64,000 nucleotides of DNA from Euonymus europaeus. Taxonomy: Eukaryota; Streptophyta; Magnoliopsida; Celastrales; Celastraceae. A model generated the notes under the pieces. It did no database searches. It was not told the origin of the DNA and saw only the letters and a list, made by a program, of their open reading frames with translations. Positions within the stretch are counted from its first letter, which is position 1, and the number at the start of each line of letters is the position of its first letter. Made by a program: the position numbers and the translations under genes. The stretch covers positions 18,003,001 through 18,067,000 of the forward strand of contig OY756971.1 in NCBI GenBank assembly GCA_963580455.1, written 5' to 3'. This document shows positions 34,005 through 45,769 of this stretch, piece after piece.

Positions 34005-35918
34005 CTACGAAGTGGTGTTAGGAGACCTTCCACTACTCTCCAACACAATTTCAAACAAATCAGCCTCAGATTCCTCATCAAAACCTACTTCTTTATTGAC
34101 AGTATTGTTGTTGTTGGGTGTACCTTGGGCTTTGGCCGCGCTCCGATCACGCCACTGAGAATCAATTCTTCCCATTGAGAAGAGTTCTTTGCTGTCCTCA
34201 TATCCTAATGCAGGTGACTTCACCAGAGGCCCGACGAAGCAAGGATTCGGGGTACGTTGTGCGTTTGCCGGTGCATATTTGAACCTACTTTGTCCAAAAT
34301 TAACAAGAACCAATGTGTCTGCATTCGCTGCAAGAGTTGGATAGAGTGGAGTCCCAAACTCTTCCGACTTGCAGTGTATTACATGCACCAGCTCCGAATC
34401 TACCGTGAATAAAACTTTCTTTTGCTTAGGATCATATCCGCACCCGATTACCTTATCTGTTCTTCCCCACTCTGTCCTTGCAGATTCAAACACAAGTTTC
34501 ATTCCTGCAAAAGTGAGCGACAATCATGAGTAAATTTTGGTACTATGCATAGGCTACAAGGAGACTGTTTCCATGATTTGAAATCAGTCGTGAACATAAT
34601 CTCAAATACGGAATCAAACTCGGGTATGTGCATCTAACGGAGACAAAGAAAGATACAATTTAGATTTTAGACAACAATGCTAGTTATTCTTTGTCCCATA
34701 TTCATGGCCAAGTCATATGGTGGACCACTATAATCGTGGGTTGTCCCGTTTAATTAATCATGATTTTCACAGACCTAAAATTTGCTGATCCCTTCAAAAA
34801 TTGCAACAGTAATTGACAAGGAAAAAACAAACAGAGAAGAAGAGGGGATTGAATTTACCATCAAGAAACACAGAACCAGTGGAGTTGAATCCAATTGATC
34901 CGGGATAGCTTCCAGGGAGTTTGAGAGGCAAAGACCCCCCTGCAGTGAGTCCAATTGACAAAACCACTGTTTCATCTTCACCATAATCATCTTTCACAGC
35001 ATGTCTCATCTCTTGAATGTTGCTGATTCTATGACTGCTGCTACTAACATGGACTAAAGAATCCGAATTGGGTTTCGCAGTTTGATTAATCTGAATAAGT
35101 TTAGTCCTCTCACTTTCCTTAATTTTGCTCCCAACTGATTCATTTTCTTCACTGGGAATGTACAAAACTGTGATCTCAAAATATGCCTCCTGAGGGAAAG
35201 ACAACTTCTCCAAAGGAGGTCCTGGTAGAGGCAAAGCAGTTCTGATCACAGAAGCAGCAGCCGTGGAAATACTGTTTGTGTTTTGTCTCTTTAATCCTCC
35301 TGGATTTAGTCTAATTTTTTGCATAAAATCAGCTGATCCTTGAGAAACTTCCCAACTAATCTCTGCTTCTGCTGCTCTGCTATAATCTCTGGCAGCACAA
35401 AAACCCATCAGCGACGATCGCTTGGACGGAGACGACATGTATTGCCCCGAGAACCCAAATCTTGACCACCCGTTCTCCACCGCATCTGTGATTAGCATCG
35501 GATGATCTGCCCAGTTGAAAAGAGGCTTCGATGAAACCCCTCGTCGAAACACAATGAAATTATTCCCTCTTATCTGGCTCTCTTGGTGAAGCTTCGCAAT
35601 CCCATCTTGCAGGCTCTGATTATTATTAGTTGCAGGTCTCGTCGCGTCGACTACAGTTCTGTGCTTTTTGAAAAAACACCATCGCCAAATGGCCAAAATC
35701 AATACAATCAGTAAAGTCGTAACAACTGCCACAGACCCTGCCGTGGCCAATAGGTGTGGCCATCCAACCATGGCTTTCGTTAATTGGGTTTTGCTTGTTG
35801 TTCGATAATGGTCTGAGAGAAACAAATGAAGGAGGAGAGGAGGAGAGGAGGACGTGGACTGGGACTGGGTCTGGTTCAAGAAAGGCAGGAGGAGACGAAC
35901 AGACAAAGTGGTGGACAT
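34005..35918 (-). CDS. SPRY-domain protein with N-terminal membrane anchor
   Basis: Two exons on the minus strand, 35918-34859 and 34504-34005, are joined by a GT...AG intron splitting a Gly codon. From the first ATG the product is about 519 residues. A downstream ATG at 35771 (MVGWPHLL) gives about 470 and may be the true start, since the first 49 residues are low-complexity. After MVGWPHLL comes a hydrophobic helix ending in a Trp/Arg/Lys anchor (VVTTLLIVLILAIWRWCFFKK). The SPRY (B30.2-like) fold is spread over both exons: 'EAYFEITVLYI', 'VVLSIGLTAGG', 'LPGSYPGSIGFNSTGSVF', then 'DKVIGCGYDPKQKKVLFTVD', 'LYPTLAANADTLVLVNFGQ' and 'RFKYAP'. The C-terminus is acidic and Asn-rich. SPRY domains bind other proteins; the partner is unknown. 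The frame is undamaged and the gene lies between transposons. Confidence 0.87.
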
Positions 35919-36623
35919 TTCGCATTTGACATTTTAATGATTAATTAATTAATTTCTAGAAGGGTAAGAGATTCTGCTGTTAATGCTAATGAAAATATTT
36001 TTATTATTCCATGTTTTTTTCAAAAGTAACGAAAAAAAAATTAAGAAAGCGAGAAGGAATAAAAACACATACAAAACAAGATTGACTTGATGCTTCTGGT
36101 GTTGGTGTTTTTAGGTATTTGTCGTTAACGTTGCCTTTTTTGGCTAAGAAATATGTATATGTTTATGAAAAATGAAAAATAAAAAATGAAATTTTTTATG
36201 ATACATGATAAAAACTAAAAAATTAGGGCAACGACCAAAAAAGTAATTTCTTAGCCAAAAAGCTAAATGAGTAGACCAAAAAGCTGGTGGAGGTTTCGGG
36301 GCAACGACCTTGATTTTTTTTTATTGGCTGTTCGATAAAAAAAAAAAAATTCTCGTTGGTTATATCAAAATCTAAAACAAAAATATAACTGAATGCATAA
36401 ATTGAACTCTAACCAAGGAATTTTTATCGATGACAACATAAAAAATTGGCAGCTTGCACCCAAAATACAAAAATTGAAATTAAAGCAAGCAATTAAGCAT
36501 TCACTCTTTAAATTGATAGCAAATACAAAAATTTGGCAGCAAGCAATTTCATAACAATTCGATAGGGCTGGCTGCCTGGCTCCAACATTTTGGAAGGGTC
36601 AACAGGGTCTGGCGTAATTTTTT
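35919..36623. other. 5' flank of the SPRY gene, A/T-rich, no gene
   Basis: Upstream region of the SPRY gene. A short imperfect direct echo 'ggcaacgacc(aa)aaa... ctaaatgagtagaccaaaaagct' occurs between 36225 and 36312. No coding potential. Confidence 0.45.
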
Positions 36624-36960
36624 ACAAGAGACCCCACTATAAATGCAATTTCAGGTAGTAAAAGAATTTGTTTTATTTTTTTAAATTATCAATGTGATCT
36701 GATCGAAATTATAAGTCCAATGATATATGATTTGTGTCAAACAAAAGCCAAATGGATCATGAAAATGACATGACGAATCTAAACCGTTAAATATAAACTC
36801 GAAATATTTCATCATAGTTTTCACTGTACATAAGATTTTTGTTTGGCACAAAAAATATTTCGTTGCACTTGTAATTCCTATCAGATCACATCGATAATTT
36901 ATTTAAAATAAAATACAATCTTTTACTATTCAAAATTGCATTTAGAGGAAGGTCCTCTGT
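36624..36960. mobile_element. MITE-like inverted repeat, 337 bp
   Basis: ACAAGAGACC...TAAATGCAATTT at the left is inverted at the right as AAATTGCATTTAGAGGAAGGTCCTCTGT. Homology continues inward for about 140 bp on each arm ('tagtaaaaga', 'aattatcaatgtgatctgat', 'tttttgtgccaaac'). The centre is short. It has no ORF, and no clear target duplication was found. Confidence 0.75.
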
Positions 36961-37329
36961 AACCCCATTTGGAGGCCATATGCAAGTAAAAAAAATGCCT
37001 TACACAAGTAGGAAAAGAAAATATACAAATTGAGTCCATTAATATTAAATATGCAAATTCTGAGTGTGACGCCTCGTGATTGGAGGAGACCCAGGCAGCG
37101 TCCCCTTGGAGCCGGCTATGAATTCATACAGAATTGAAGGTCAAATACAATAAAATTGTCAAATAAGTGCATCGGAGTTTAAGTTCCAAATCATATTTAC
37201 ACGTTTGGATCCAATAAGATTAACAAGTAAAGACAAAATTCTTGATATGAAAAGTCTTGAAAATTGAAATTACAAATTATATTCACAAATTGACAAATCA
37301 CCAATAAATGAAATCTAATAATATCCAAC
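36961..37329. other. Spacer between MITE and LINE, no gene
   Basis: A/T-rich sequence with no similarity or repeat that I can support. Confidence 0.4.
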
Positions 37330-38460
37330 AAAGGCAAAAGGCATCATCGCACAGGCAGATAATTATTGCCCTTTTTGTTCAACTGAACAAGAAACACCCG
37401 ACCACCTATTTTGTCAATGTCAGGGCCCGCGGTCGATTTGGTATAAATTGATTGCATGGCGGGGACTTTGCTGGTGCATTCCAAGTGAAATTGGGTACCT
37501 ATATGAGGGATGGACTGGCCTGGTATGTCGTGGTGGTACTCCAAAAAAAAATGTGGTTGCTGCTTTTTTATGTGGTTGTCTGGAGCATATGGAGAGAACG
37601 AAATGAAGTTATTTTTTTGTGGAAAACAAGTGAACTGGCAAGACACTTTTAACAGGCTATTTGTTACACTGAGGCTCTGGTTTCACAATGTTAACCCCCA
37701 CTTTCCCTATTCAAGCTTCCAACTACAACTCTCTGCCAACAGTATTAAGAGCTGGTCCTTGGTGAAAAAATTCATTCCAGTACTCACTTGGTTGCCTCCC
37801 CCACTAGAACATTTGAAATGGAATGTTGATGGGTCTGCTCTTGGGAAGCCTGAAAGAGCTGGTATTGGTGGTATATTGAGGAACAACATGGGAGAGATCC
37901 TATGCATCTTCTCATGTGGTGTGGGTATATGTGAGTCTAATGAAGCAGAGCTGAGAACCATAATGCAAGCGCTGATGTTAACTGCTAATTCATCAGAATT
38001 AAGGAATAGAGCTATCATCCTTGAGACTGACTCCTTAAATGCCTTCAAATGGGCAATGCAGCTTGTTGAGGTTCCATGGAAATTATCACAAATTTTGAAC
38101 TTCATCTTAATTTATAATCTGCAGCTCCGAAACCTATCTTTCCAGCATATAAGGAGAGGGGGAAATTCCATAGCTGATGTTCTTGCAAAGGAGGGTACCG
38201 GAAGAGATGAAGATTTTGTGCTCTGGTTCTAATAGGCTCTTCGGGTTTTGGTATGGAGATGGTAATGTCGTGCAGGTGCAATCTCTGCTGCTAGATGTTT
38301 AAAATCTCATTTTTCTTCTTGTTTTGTCATGCTTGTTATGTTTATGTTTTTTTGTTGTCTTCTTCTTGAAGGTTTTATTGTACATTGATTTTCCTCCGCC
38401 ATTGGTAAGGATTTATTTATGTTATCTTAAGGCTAAGCCTATTCTATCAAAAAAAAAAAA
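37330..38460 (+). mobile_element. LINE (non-LTR retrotransposon) 3' end, 5'-truncated, with poly(A)
   Basis: The + strand begins in a zinc-binding region of plant LINE reverse transcriptases (CPFCSTEQETPDHLFCQC, 37360-37413). It changes frame near 37450-37560, then continues as an RNase H domain to 38232, a ~215-bp 3' UTR and a poly(A) of 12 (38449-38460). The polymerase core and ORF1 are missing. 5' truncation and a 3' A-tail are typical of target-primed reverse transcription. Target duplications were not identified; the right flank is directly the Helitron terminus. Confidence 0.85.
37560..38232 (+). pseudogene. LINE-type RNase H domain (RVT_3-like)
   Basis: Open to the stop at 38230-38232. 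The four acidic catalytic positions are visible: Asp in 'WNVDGSALGKPE', Glu in 'ESNEAELRTI', Asp in 'ILETDSLNAF' and Asp in 'NSIADVLAKEG'. This is the form found at the C-terminus of plant L1-like LINEs and as isolated 'RNase H-like' genes. The domain itself is undamaged, but upstream LINE sequence is truncated and frame-shifted. Confidence 0.85.
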
Positions 38461-40284
38461 CTAGTATTATATCCGCGCTATGCGCAGTGGAGGTATATAT
38501 ATATATGTATATAAAAAATATGCACATATACATATTCGTCTACTTATGATATTATTTTTCTTTGTTATCCATTTTTTTATTATTTTATTAAAGTAGATTT
38601 GTCTATATATCTATTTAATATATCATTTGTAGAGACACTGATTTGATATTTGTTGAAGTTAATTTAATTGTTTCATTATCGTTTACTATGGATATCTATG
38701 TAATTTTGCTCTTTTTTATGTTCAGTGGTACACTCGTATGAGACGCCATTTGGTTCCTTCAAAAGCTTCCTTTTTGTTAGAGATGAGGTTGAAACTTTGT
38801 CAAGTAATTACCCTTAAATTAGTTTTTTTAATCACATGAGTTATCTCACAAATCCAAAGTCCAATAATTGTATCAACTACTAAGCAATTGCTCGGTTCAC
38901 AGCTCAAAAATCACCATGCAATTCTTTAATGTAATTCATTGTTGGATCAATATCAGGCTTTTTAGTCTTGCATAGCCTGAAGTTGCGCGACATAAGCAAT
39001 TCATTGCTAGTGCCGAGGTTTTTTGGCTGGACATGACGTGAAGTGGATCCTTTTGATAGTAGAAAGCTTAACGATTGTTATTAAACGCAAGAGAAATTAG
39101 GTGAAATATATAACAATAAAGTATAAAAAAACAATATAGCGTAACTGGTCACAAACATTTTTTTATATATAAAAGTCTGCATGCAGTGAAAGCTAGCTCT
39201 CTTCAACAGATGCTGCCAATGCAAACAAAAGGTGATGGTGATGGTGTTATTGCCTTAAATTTTGAAGTTCCTCCCCTCATTCTCAATAGAAATGAGGGCT
39301 ATAAAATACATGTCAAAGATTTTCAATTCTAAGAAAGATGGAGAAGTGAAAGCATGCAAACAAAAAGATTTTCAATTCTAAGATTTCTCGCTATCCTTAT
39401 TCTTCTAAACATACCATTTTCAAGGATATCACTATGTAGAGATTCTTTTGCGATTTTTTTCCATGTCTGCAAACCCACATGATTCCAAAATAATAAATCC
39501 AAAGAAAATTTGATGATTCACTGAGATGAAAAGATAAATTCTCGCCACCAATCACTAATAGTGATATCCAACAGTCACATTCCAATAAGCCAATGCAGGA
39601 GAGGAAGAGGAAGTCAAATAAGCCATTCATGTTCCATCACCGTTAAGTTCTAATCGCAGCAGAGGAAGAGAGAAAGAGGAATCCAAATAAGCGAAAAACC
39701 ATCAATCTCTTGCCTAGATGCTCTTCTGAGGCCCCATAGATTGACACTGTAGTCTGTAGTATCAAAAGAGGAAAAAAGAAGAAGCATATGCATTATGAAA
39801 TTATATAGTGTCTAATGAGTTTTCTATTATTTTTAAAATCCAACTAACTTGTCCCAGTGTAAACTCTCAACGATCGTTCATTAACACTATTTACCATAAA
39901 AAGTTGATGGTCAAAGGCTGTGCAAACATGATCGGTTATACCATATATAAAGACATGCAGAGAGCAGTTTATATTCATAGGCAAATATTAAGGGTAATTA
40001 TTAGTCAAGTGTTGTGTAAAATAAAAGGATCTTCTAATACAATTAAAGGTAGGAATCTAAATTTTCATGAGCAATCAATAACATGTACTAGATATGGCGC
40101 TTTTAGCACTGCTGCAGTTCGTGCCTTAGCCTAGCAATGCCCTGAAGTTGCTGCTCCATAAGATCAACATTTGCACTATATCATCATCACTGAAGTTGAT
40201 GCTCCATAAGGTCAATGTCTGAACTACATCTTTCCTGATATTCTCACAATTGACAATAACAAAACAACGAAAGCTAGGTATTTA

Positions 40285-40520
40285 TATACCATAAAGATTT
40301 ACTTCGAGGCTTCCTCTTGACAAAAAATCATACACCAAGAAAGCCGCTTCATACCGGTCACTCCAACCGAATGCAAGTGAGTCATTATCACCTGATATAA
40401 CAGTTAAATAAATTCAGAGAGTCTTGTAAATAAACATAGAACCAAACTACAAATGCTAGGTATTATCTATACCATGGAGATTTACTTGAAGGCTTCCTCT
40501 TGACAAAAAATCATATATGA
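40285..40520 (-). pseudogene. Protein-kinase exon fragments, partly tandem-duplicated
   Basis: On the minus strand 40518-40471 reads IYDFLSRGSLQVNLHG. An intron-like stretch (GT at 40470, AG at about 40393) follows, and then 40392-40287 reads 'NDSLAFGWSDRYEAA' directly joined to a second 'VYDFLSRGSLEVNLYG' with a GT after it. These are the kinase subdomain V-VI hinge sequences of plant receptor-like cytoplasmic kinases (pattern VYDFLSRGSLEENLHG ... FGWSERY). The order shows a ~184-bp tandem duplication spanning exon and intron. No kinase N- or C-lobe was found nearby. It is most simply a captured gene piece. Confidence 0.7.
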
Positions 40521-41945
40521 AACTAAATTAAATATATCAGATTTGAAACATTAGTAATGAAACTCGGCAATTAAAGCAAACCATAAAAAATTTCATAAAA
40601 TATAAAATACTTTCATGTGGAAATTTTGCGGAGCATATACATAATCGGTTAATTCAAAAGATTATACATCCCTTCCCTTTTCCTTTCAGCATCAATTAAA
40701 ATTAGTTGTGTTTGCAGGCTGTCTGCAATGGAAGACCCTATCACATTTTTCTCATTAGCAAGCATTACACAATTGTTTTGCTATTATAATTGGAGATGAA
40801 AAGTAAGAATGAGAAAAATTCAAGAAAGGGTGTGTATAATGATGTATGGTTCTTGTACAAATAGATTTGAAGCAATGTGGTTATGAGCTGGTCATATACA
40901 GAGGCAACAGAGCGATTATAAATTCATGCTTTGAACTGAACATTATTTTTACGCACTAAGATTTTAGTTTGAATTGAAAACACACGAAGAGTAAAATCCA
41001 TTTGATTAGTAAGTTTCATTCTAACTCTTTTTGGCCTAGTGATAGATATTCCAAATGCACATGCCACACCTAGTTGACTAAACAAACACATTAAGAAGGA
41101 TTAAAAAGGCTCCGCTTCATCTAGTAATCCAGTTTGCTTATACTAAAAGAAATTAGACAAATATAAAATGCAAGTAAAAAAGGGAGATTTAATCCAAACA
41201 AAAGATAATTGGAGCAAAAATAAAAAAGAAAGTGGATGAAAAATCTTTTAGAATTTCCAAGAACAGTACAATAAAGCTTCAAAAGGTTAGTTCAAGAGCT
41301 AACCCGCAATGAAGGAAGCACAACATCATCTACAATAGCAGAAATAGTGCAGAGAATGTTCCAATAGTAGCAGTGCCTGAAAAGCATTTTAGGTTCTATA
41401 GGTGTATCAACTGATTCATTTGAGTTCTGCAACCAAATATCTTGCTATGAGGAACCAAGTCATTGTTATGGTCAGATATCAAGAGATCTGTCAATGAATC
41501 AATATCAGAATGTTTAAATGACATTACTTACAACAAAGGTTTAAAAGCATTGATGCCACATTCAAATGCGTAGCAAAGTATTTCATGAACTTCCTCCTCT
41601 GAGTTTTGTTATCCAAATGTCATTTGAAACGTAGGCCAAAAAATATCAAGAAAATAGTATAAATTTTAAAGAATTTCAGTTTCAGGAGTAAAAGCAGTTG
41701 ATAAGACATAGCAGTAGCAATCAATCAACAAAAAAAACCTAATATGAAGGATCAAAAAATGGAAACGAATTACCCGCCTATTAATTCAAGAAAATCCACA
41801 AAGTTTCTAAATCGATTATTGCCATGGCTTGCCTCTCTTTTAGCTATCGTTAAAAATTAAAAATTCAAGGGAACTACAGAGTGGCATAAATGTTCTCTGA
41901 ATTAACAATCTAAATTTAGATGCTAATTCAATAACTTAGAAACCT

Positions 41946-43374
41946 TGCAAGCGCACAAATCATATAAACAATATAGTATGTAAGCAAGGGTCGAACCCAC
42001 AGAGGTTGTTTCTTACAGGTTGCTTAACTAATATTTTCTAACTAATAATTACTTATTCAACACAAAATCTAAATTCGTAAAGACTTAAGTACACACGCCA
42101 ACACAAGGGGGGGTAAGTTTGAAACTGATTTAATAATAGAAATAAAATAAAGCAGTAAATGAAAAGGCAAGTAAAACTTTGCAACTAAAATATAATAACA
42201 ATTGTTTTGGATGAAGACTAAGTAGAACAATAGTTAGAACTCACTATCCACCACTAGACAGTTAATCAAACCATAAACAGTAATATACTAACAATTTCTT
42301 AACAAGCTTATGTGAAAACATTCACGACAAGATCATGGCATTTGACTCAAGTTGTATGATTCTCTCTTAAGTTCATGTAAGGTGTATGGTATCTACATCA
42401 ATACGTGTACTCTTAATTGAAATCTAACATGGTATTTGCTTCAATTAACAATCAAGAGTCCAATAAGATTTAAGAAAATATGAATGCCACAAGAACTCTA
42501 ATACATGGTATTTGCAATTAGATATTCCTGAATTGATTTTCCATAATTCATTCTTAACCAAATTATGTCTTGCAAATAAAAACATAATCAATATGGCAAT
42601 TGAGTTATGTTCTACAACTGAATAATCCCAATACATGTCCCTAAGTTAGCTACTCAAAGAAACAAAGTATCAAAATTCACATAACATAGAGAAACCAAAA
42701 TCACCAAACTTGTAGAAATTGAAAATACACACTTCTTATAGTATTGACAACATGTTTAGGGCTTCAAGATTAAGCCCTAACTAATAGAGATTTAGTTACA
42801 CATACCTTAATATAACTCACAATTCATATCACAAATTCTAAGAAGAAAGTGTGCTAGAATTGGAAAAGAGAAGAAATAGATAACACACTTATCTCACAAA
42901 TTCTAGAAAGAAAGAATGAGATAATATTACAATACCACAATACAAATAATTCACCTCTCAAATTCTCTCTTACTTGGTAGTCTATCTCTCTTCATCCCAC
43001 TCCCTATATATAGAACTTTGAAGTTCAAACAAGTGGCTTCAAGAAGTTGAAGAAAATAATGTCTAAAGATAGTAAATACTAAAGATAGTAAATACTAAAA
43101 ATAGTAAAAAAAACAAAGTTTGATCTTCAATTCCAAGTAGGCTCCCAAGTGATTGAAAACAAATTTGATTCTTCTTTGTGTAGAGTTCTCATCCTTCACT
43201 TCACTTCAAATATCTTGTTTATATTATCTTTGGCCTATAAAATACAATGAAATAACCAAATCACTTTAAACATATCATTTACAATTTACATATACAAAAC
43301 TATAATTTTAATTCATTAATTTCCATAATTATCCACAATTAACACATATGTTTTATAAATTTTGTGACTCATCA
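41946..43374 (-). mobile_element. LTR-like block, 1.4 kb, inside the probable Helitron
   Basis: The minus strand starts TGATGAGTCACAAAATTTAT and ends GTGCGCTTGCA, so it has TG...CA termini. A TATA-like 'tctatatataggg' lies at about 43018-43004 on that strand, and 'caagggtcgaacccacagagg' (plus strand, 41993) is the kind of motif seen in plant gypsy-type LTRs. No coding sequence is associated. The flanking 5-mers (AACCT and ATAAA) do not match, so the solo-LTR interpretation is tentative. Confidence 0.5.
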
Positions 43375-43524
43375 ATAAACAAACAAATGAAGTTGAAGAT
43401 GAGTTAGGAAGTCCAAGGATATTAGCCTCTTAATAATATCTTTGAATAACATAATTGGGATGCAAATTCAAAATGATTTTAAATATAAATGGAATGCATA
43501 TTCAAAATGATTTAATTCACTGAG

Positions 43525-43630
43525 AACTGATGCAGTTTCTTTTAGCATTCTCTACCACTCTGGCAGCTATCTTCTTCAAATCTGGGACCACAAATGGCAA
43601 ATCCTCTATAGATCCTAGTGCTGAGCAAGA
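43525..43630 (-). pseudogene. Unidentified open exon-like fragment
   Basis: A minus-strand stretch of about 35 codons is open and of balanced composition ('SIEDLPFVVPDLKKIAARVV'). It ends at GT/AG-like positions on both sides. I do not recognise the family. It lies within the probable Helitron and on its coding strand, so it may be another captured exon. Confidence 0.35.
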
Positions 43631-44487
43631 CAACTTATCAGTTTTCACTTCTTAAAGAGAAACGATGAGATCAATCCAACAAAGGCAGAGGCAAGCAAGT
43701 AAACAATGGAGAAGAAGAGGCATAGAAATAGTTGTACCCCTGTGGCTCAGCCTGTGAAATCACAACATGTACAAGTCCCTTAAATGAGGAGATAGAAAAA
43801 CCTCAGCGTCTAAGAACCATAGTCCATGGTAAAAAAAAATCCATATTTGCAGAGAAAGATGAGAGGAAGAGTTTGGAAGGAGGCCTATATACCGAAATTA
43901 ATCGGTTGATGATAACCCTAACCTGTTTGACGAAGGAGTTCTCAGCATTGGCACAATTATTTTATCATCGCAGTGTGTACGTTGCTAATCAACGCTGGCG
44001 CTGGCTCAAGATTTAAAGCATTACTCGAGGAGAAGCATAATACAAGATGCATGGTTGAACAGCAACGAAGATGAATAGGCGTGAATGTTGCAAATTGGTA
44101 CATGAACCTAAGAAAGATGTGTGTGGGTATGGAGCTGGTATGAATCTTACTGGAGAGAGAGAATATGCATGAATTAGTGGCACAAACACGATGAAACGAT
44201 CATTAAAATTCATCACCGTTCATATGACTTCGTTCACTGAAAAAGCTTTGCGAAGCGAAGGGGAGATTATGAGATGAGAAGGCGCTGAAGAGACATGCCC
44301 TTTCACTATGAAAAGTAAATATATTGACTCATGGATCTTGGATTGGGATGGGATTCAAGAACCCGTCCTATCCTGACCCTGTCCTGGGACAAGGGATAAA
44401 ATGTAAGTTGCGGATTATGCAGTCCAACAGTAAGGGAAGGGGGTTTTCACGTTGCCCACCAAAGGGCGGCCCACCAGCGCTGAGCGT

Positions 44488-44763
44488 CAAGGGCGTGTCG
44501 CTAACGCGACTCTAACCCGAGCATCAAAGCACGCTGACAGACACGCTATTACTCCCACGTAAGGGTCACGCTCCCAGCTCACTGCTGAACCATATGCCCC
44601 CGAGGGCTTGAAAGTGGGGGATGTTCAAGGGCGTGTCGCTGACGCGACTCTAACCCGAGCATCAAAGCACGCTGACAGACACGCTACTACTCTCACGTAA
44701 GGGTCACGCCCCCAGCTTACTGCTAAACCATATGCCCCCGAGGGCTTGAAAGTGGGGGATGTG
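44488..44763. repeat. 138-bp tandem duplication (two copies)
   Basis: 'gggcgtgtcgct.acgcgactctaacccgag...' begins at 44491 and again at 44629, each continuing through 'gcccccgagggcttgaaagtgggggatgt'. The copies differ at only a few positions. The block is G+C-rich compared with everything around it. Confidence 0.9.
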
Positions 44764-44885
44764 CAGCTATGACAATTAAATCCAATAACCTACCACTTCC
44801 CCGACTCGAACCCGTGACCTCTTCATCCCAAGGGCACTAAGGTTTGAGACAAGCCGGTGGCCACTGAGCCATTGGCCTAGTGGTT
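44764..44885 (-). repeat. tRNA-derived SINE-like segment
   Basis: On the minus strand 'aatGGCTCAGTGGCCACCGG' resembles a pol III A box and 'GGGTTCGAGTC' is a B box, spaced as in tRNA-derived SINE heads. It is not a functional tRNA: no cloverleaf with an acceptor stem was found. The downstream (minus) part runs into the duplicated G+C-rich block at 44488-44763, which could be its body. Confidence 0.55.
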
Positions 44886-45230
44886 CATTGACTCATGGAT
44901 CTTGTTTTTAAGTCTTGACAATTCATAAATAAGATGAATCAAAAACCAAATTAAAAAATACACGTTTATTACTTAGTTTTGTGCTGACGTAGCTTGACCA
45001 AAAACCTGCATTTTACTCTCTCAAGTCTCAGGTTTTATATATAAGAATAGATAGATAGATCTATCTTTATGCATTAATAGTGTATATAAAAAAATTAAAA
45101 AAAAATAAGGGAGTCTGCCAAGCTAAAAATATGCATTGTAATTTAAAACTTTTGAATTAAAATATGTATTTTAAGTTTAAAAAATTAAGTATTTATCCCA
45201 CACAACACGCAGTGATGAATATTTATCATG

Positions 45231-45733
45231 TGATGTAGAACGGGTCGCTGATAAGTTTATATTTAAATTGGACTGCTCCCGCAAGAATAGAAAACACAAA
45301 AAAGGAAATAATTGGTTCAGAAATAGTGCGGGTCCAAACTTTGATCAGCTTTATCTTTTGATCTAGGAGTCCTTTTTCTTATTATAATATGTTTGCGATG
45401 ACTGTTTTCATAGACCTGAAGGTCTAGCAAGGGTTTTTCATTTGAGATTCATCAATACACGTTTTCGTAGCTGTGAAGAAGTCCTGCGGGATGAATTAAT
45501 ATTTTTAGCATGTTTTCAATTAAGTTTCTTAGTTTATTTAGAACTTCCAATTCTAGTTCAGTTAGGGTTTACTTAATGTTTTAGCTATAAATAAATACTT
45601 TAAAGACCATTGTAGGCACTTCAATTATTATTCAATAAAATCTTTTGAATTCTCTCAATTGTTCCTTGGTGGATTCCAAGATCTTGTTATCGTCATGAAC
45701 GATTTCAATTTATCAAGCTTCCGCGCTTCGTCA
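45231..45733 (+). repeat. 5' LTR of the gypsy element
   Basis: 503 bp, TG...CA, about 90% identical by eye to 47826-48313. It holds 'tttagctataaataaatac' as a probable TATA region (about 45583) and 'attcaataaaat' near 45633 as a poly(A)-signal-like stretch. Confidence 0.92.
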
Positions 45734-45735
45734 GG

Positions 45736-45748
45736 TGGTATCATAGCC
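45736..45748 (+). other. Primer-binding site of the gypsy element
   Basis: TGGTATCATAGCC is one base different from TGGTATCAGAGCC, the initiator tRNA-Met PBS. It sits two bases past the LTR end. Confidence 0.85.
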
Positions 45749-45769
45749 AGGTCACTTTCCTATTCTACA

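Larger units (their letters stand above)
38461..45046 (-). mobile_element. Probable non-autonomous Helitron, ~6.6 kb, with captured gene pieces
   Basis: Read on the minus strand, the sequence ending at 38461 is CTGCGCATAGCGCGG (a 6-bp-stem hairpin), then about 9 A/T-rich bases, then CTAG, followed by T outside. This is the Helitron 3' terminus. The opposite end, near 45046, reads TCTTATATATAAAACCTGAG on the minus strand, like Helitron 5' ends starting TC, though the flanking base is T rather than the expected A. No Rep/helicase ORF is present. Inside are receptor-kinase-like exon fragments on the same strand, a 1.4-kb LTR-like block, and a tRNA-like/138-bp duplicated block. The 3' end is strong; the pairing with the 5' end is inferred. 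Confidence 0.6.

Noticed and set aside
44324..44515. 63-codon ORF near the 138-bp duplication
   Set aside because: It arises from the G+C-rich repeat and has no domain.
44764..44885. Functional tRNA gene
   Set aside because: A- and B-box-like words are present but no acceptor stem or cloverleaf can be drawn; treated as SINE-like.
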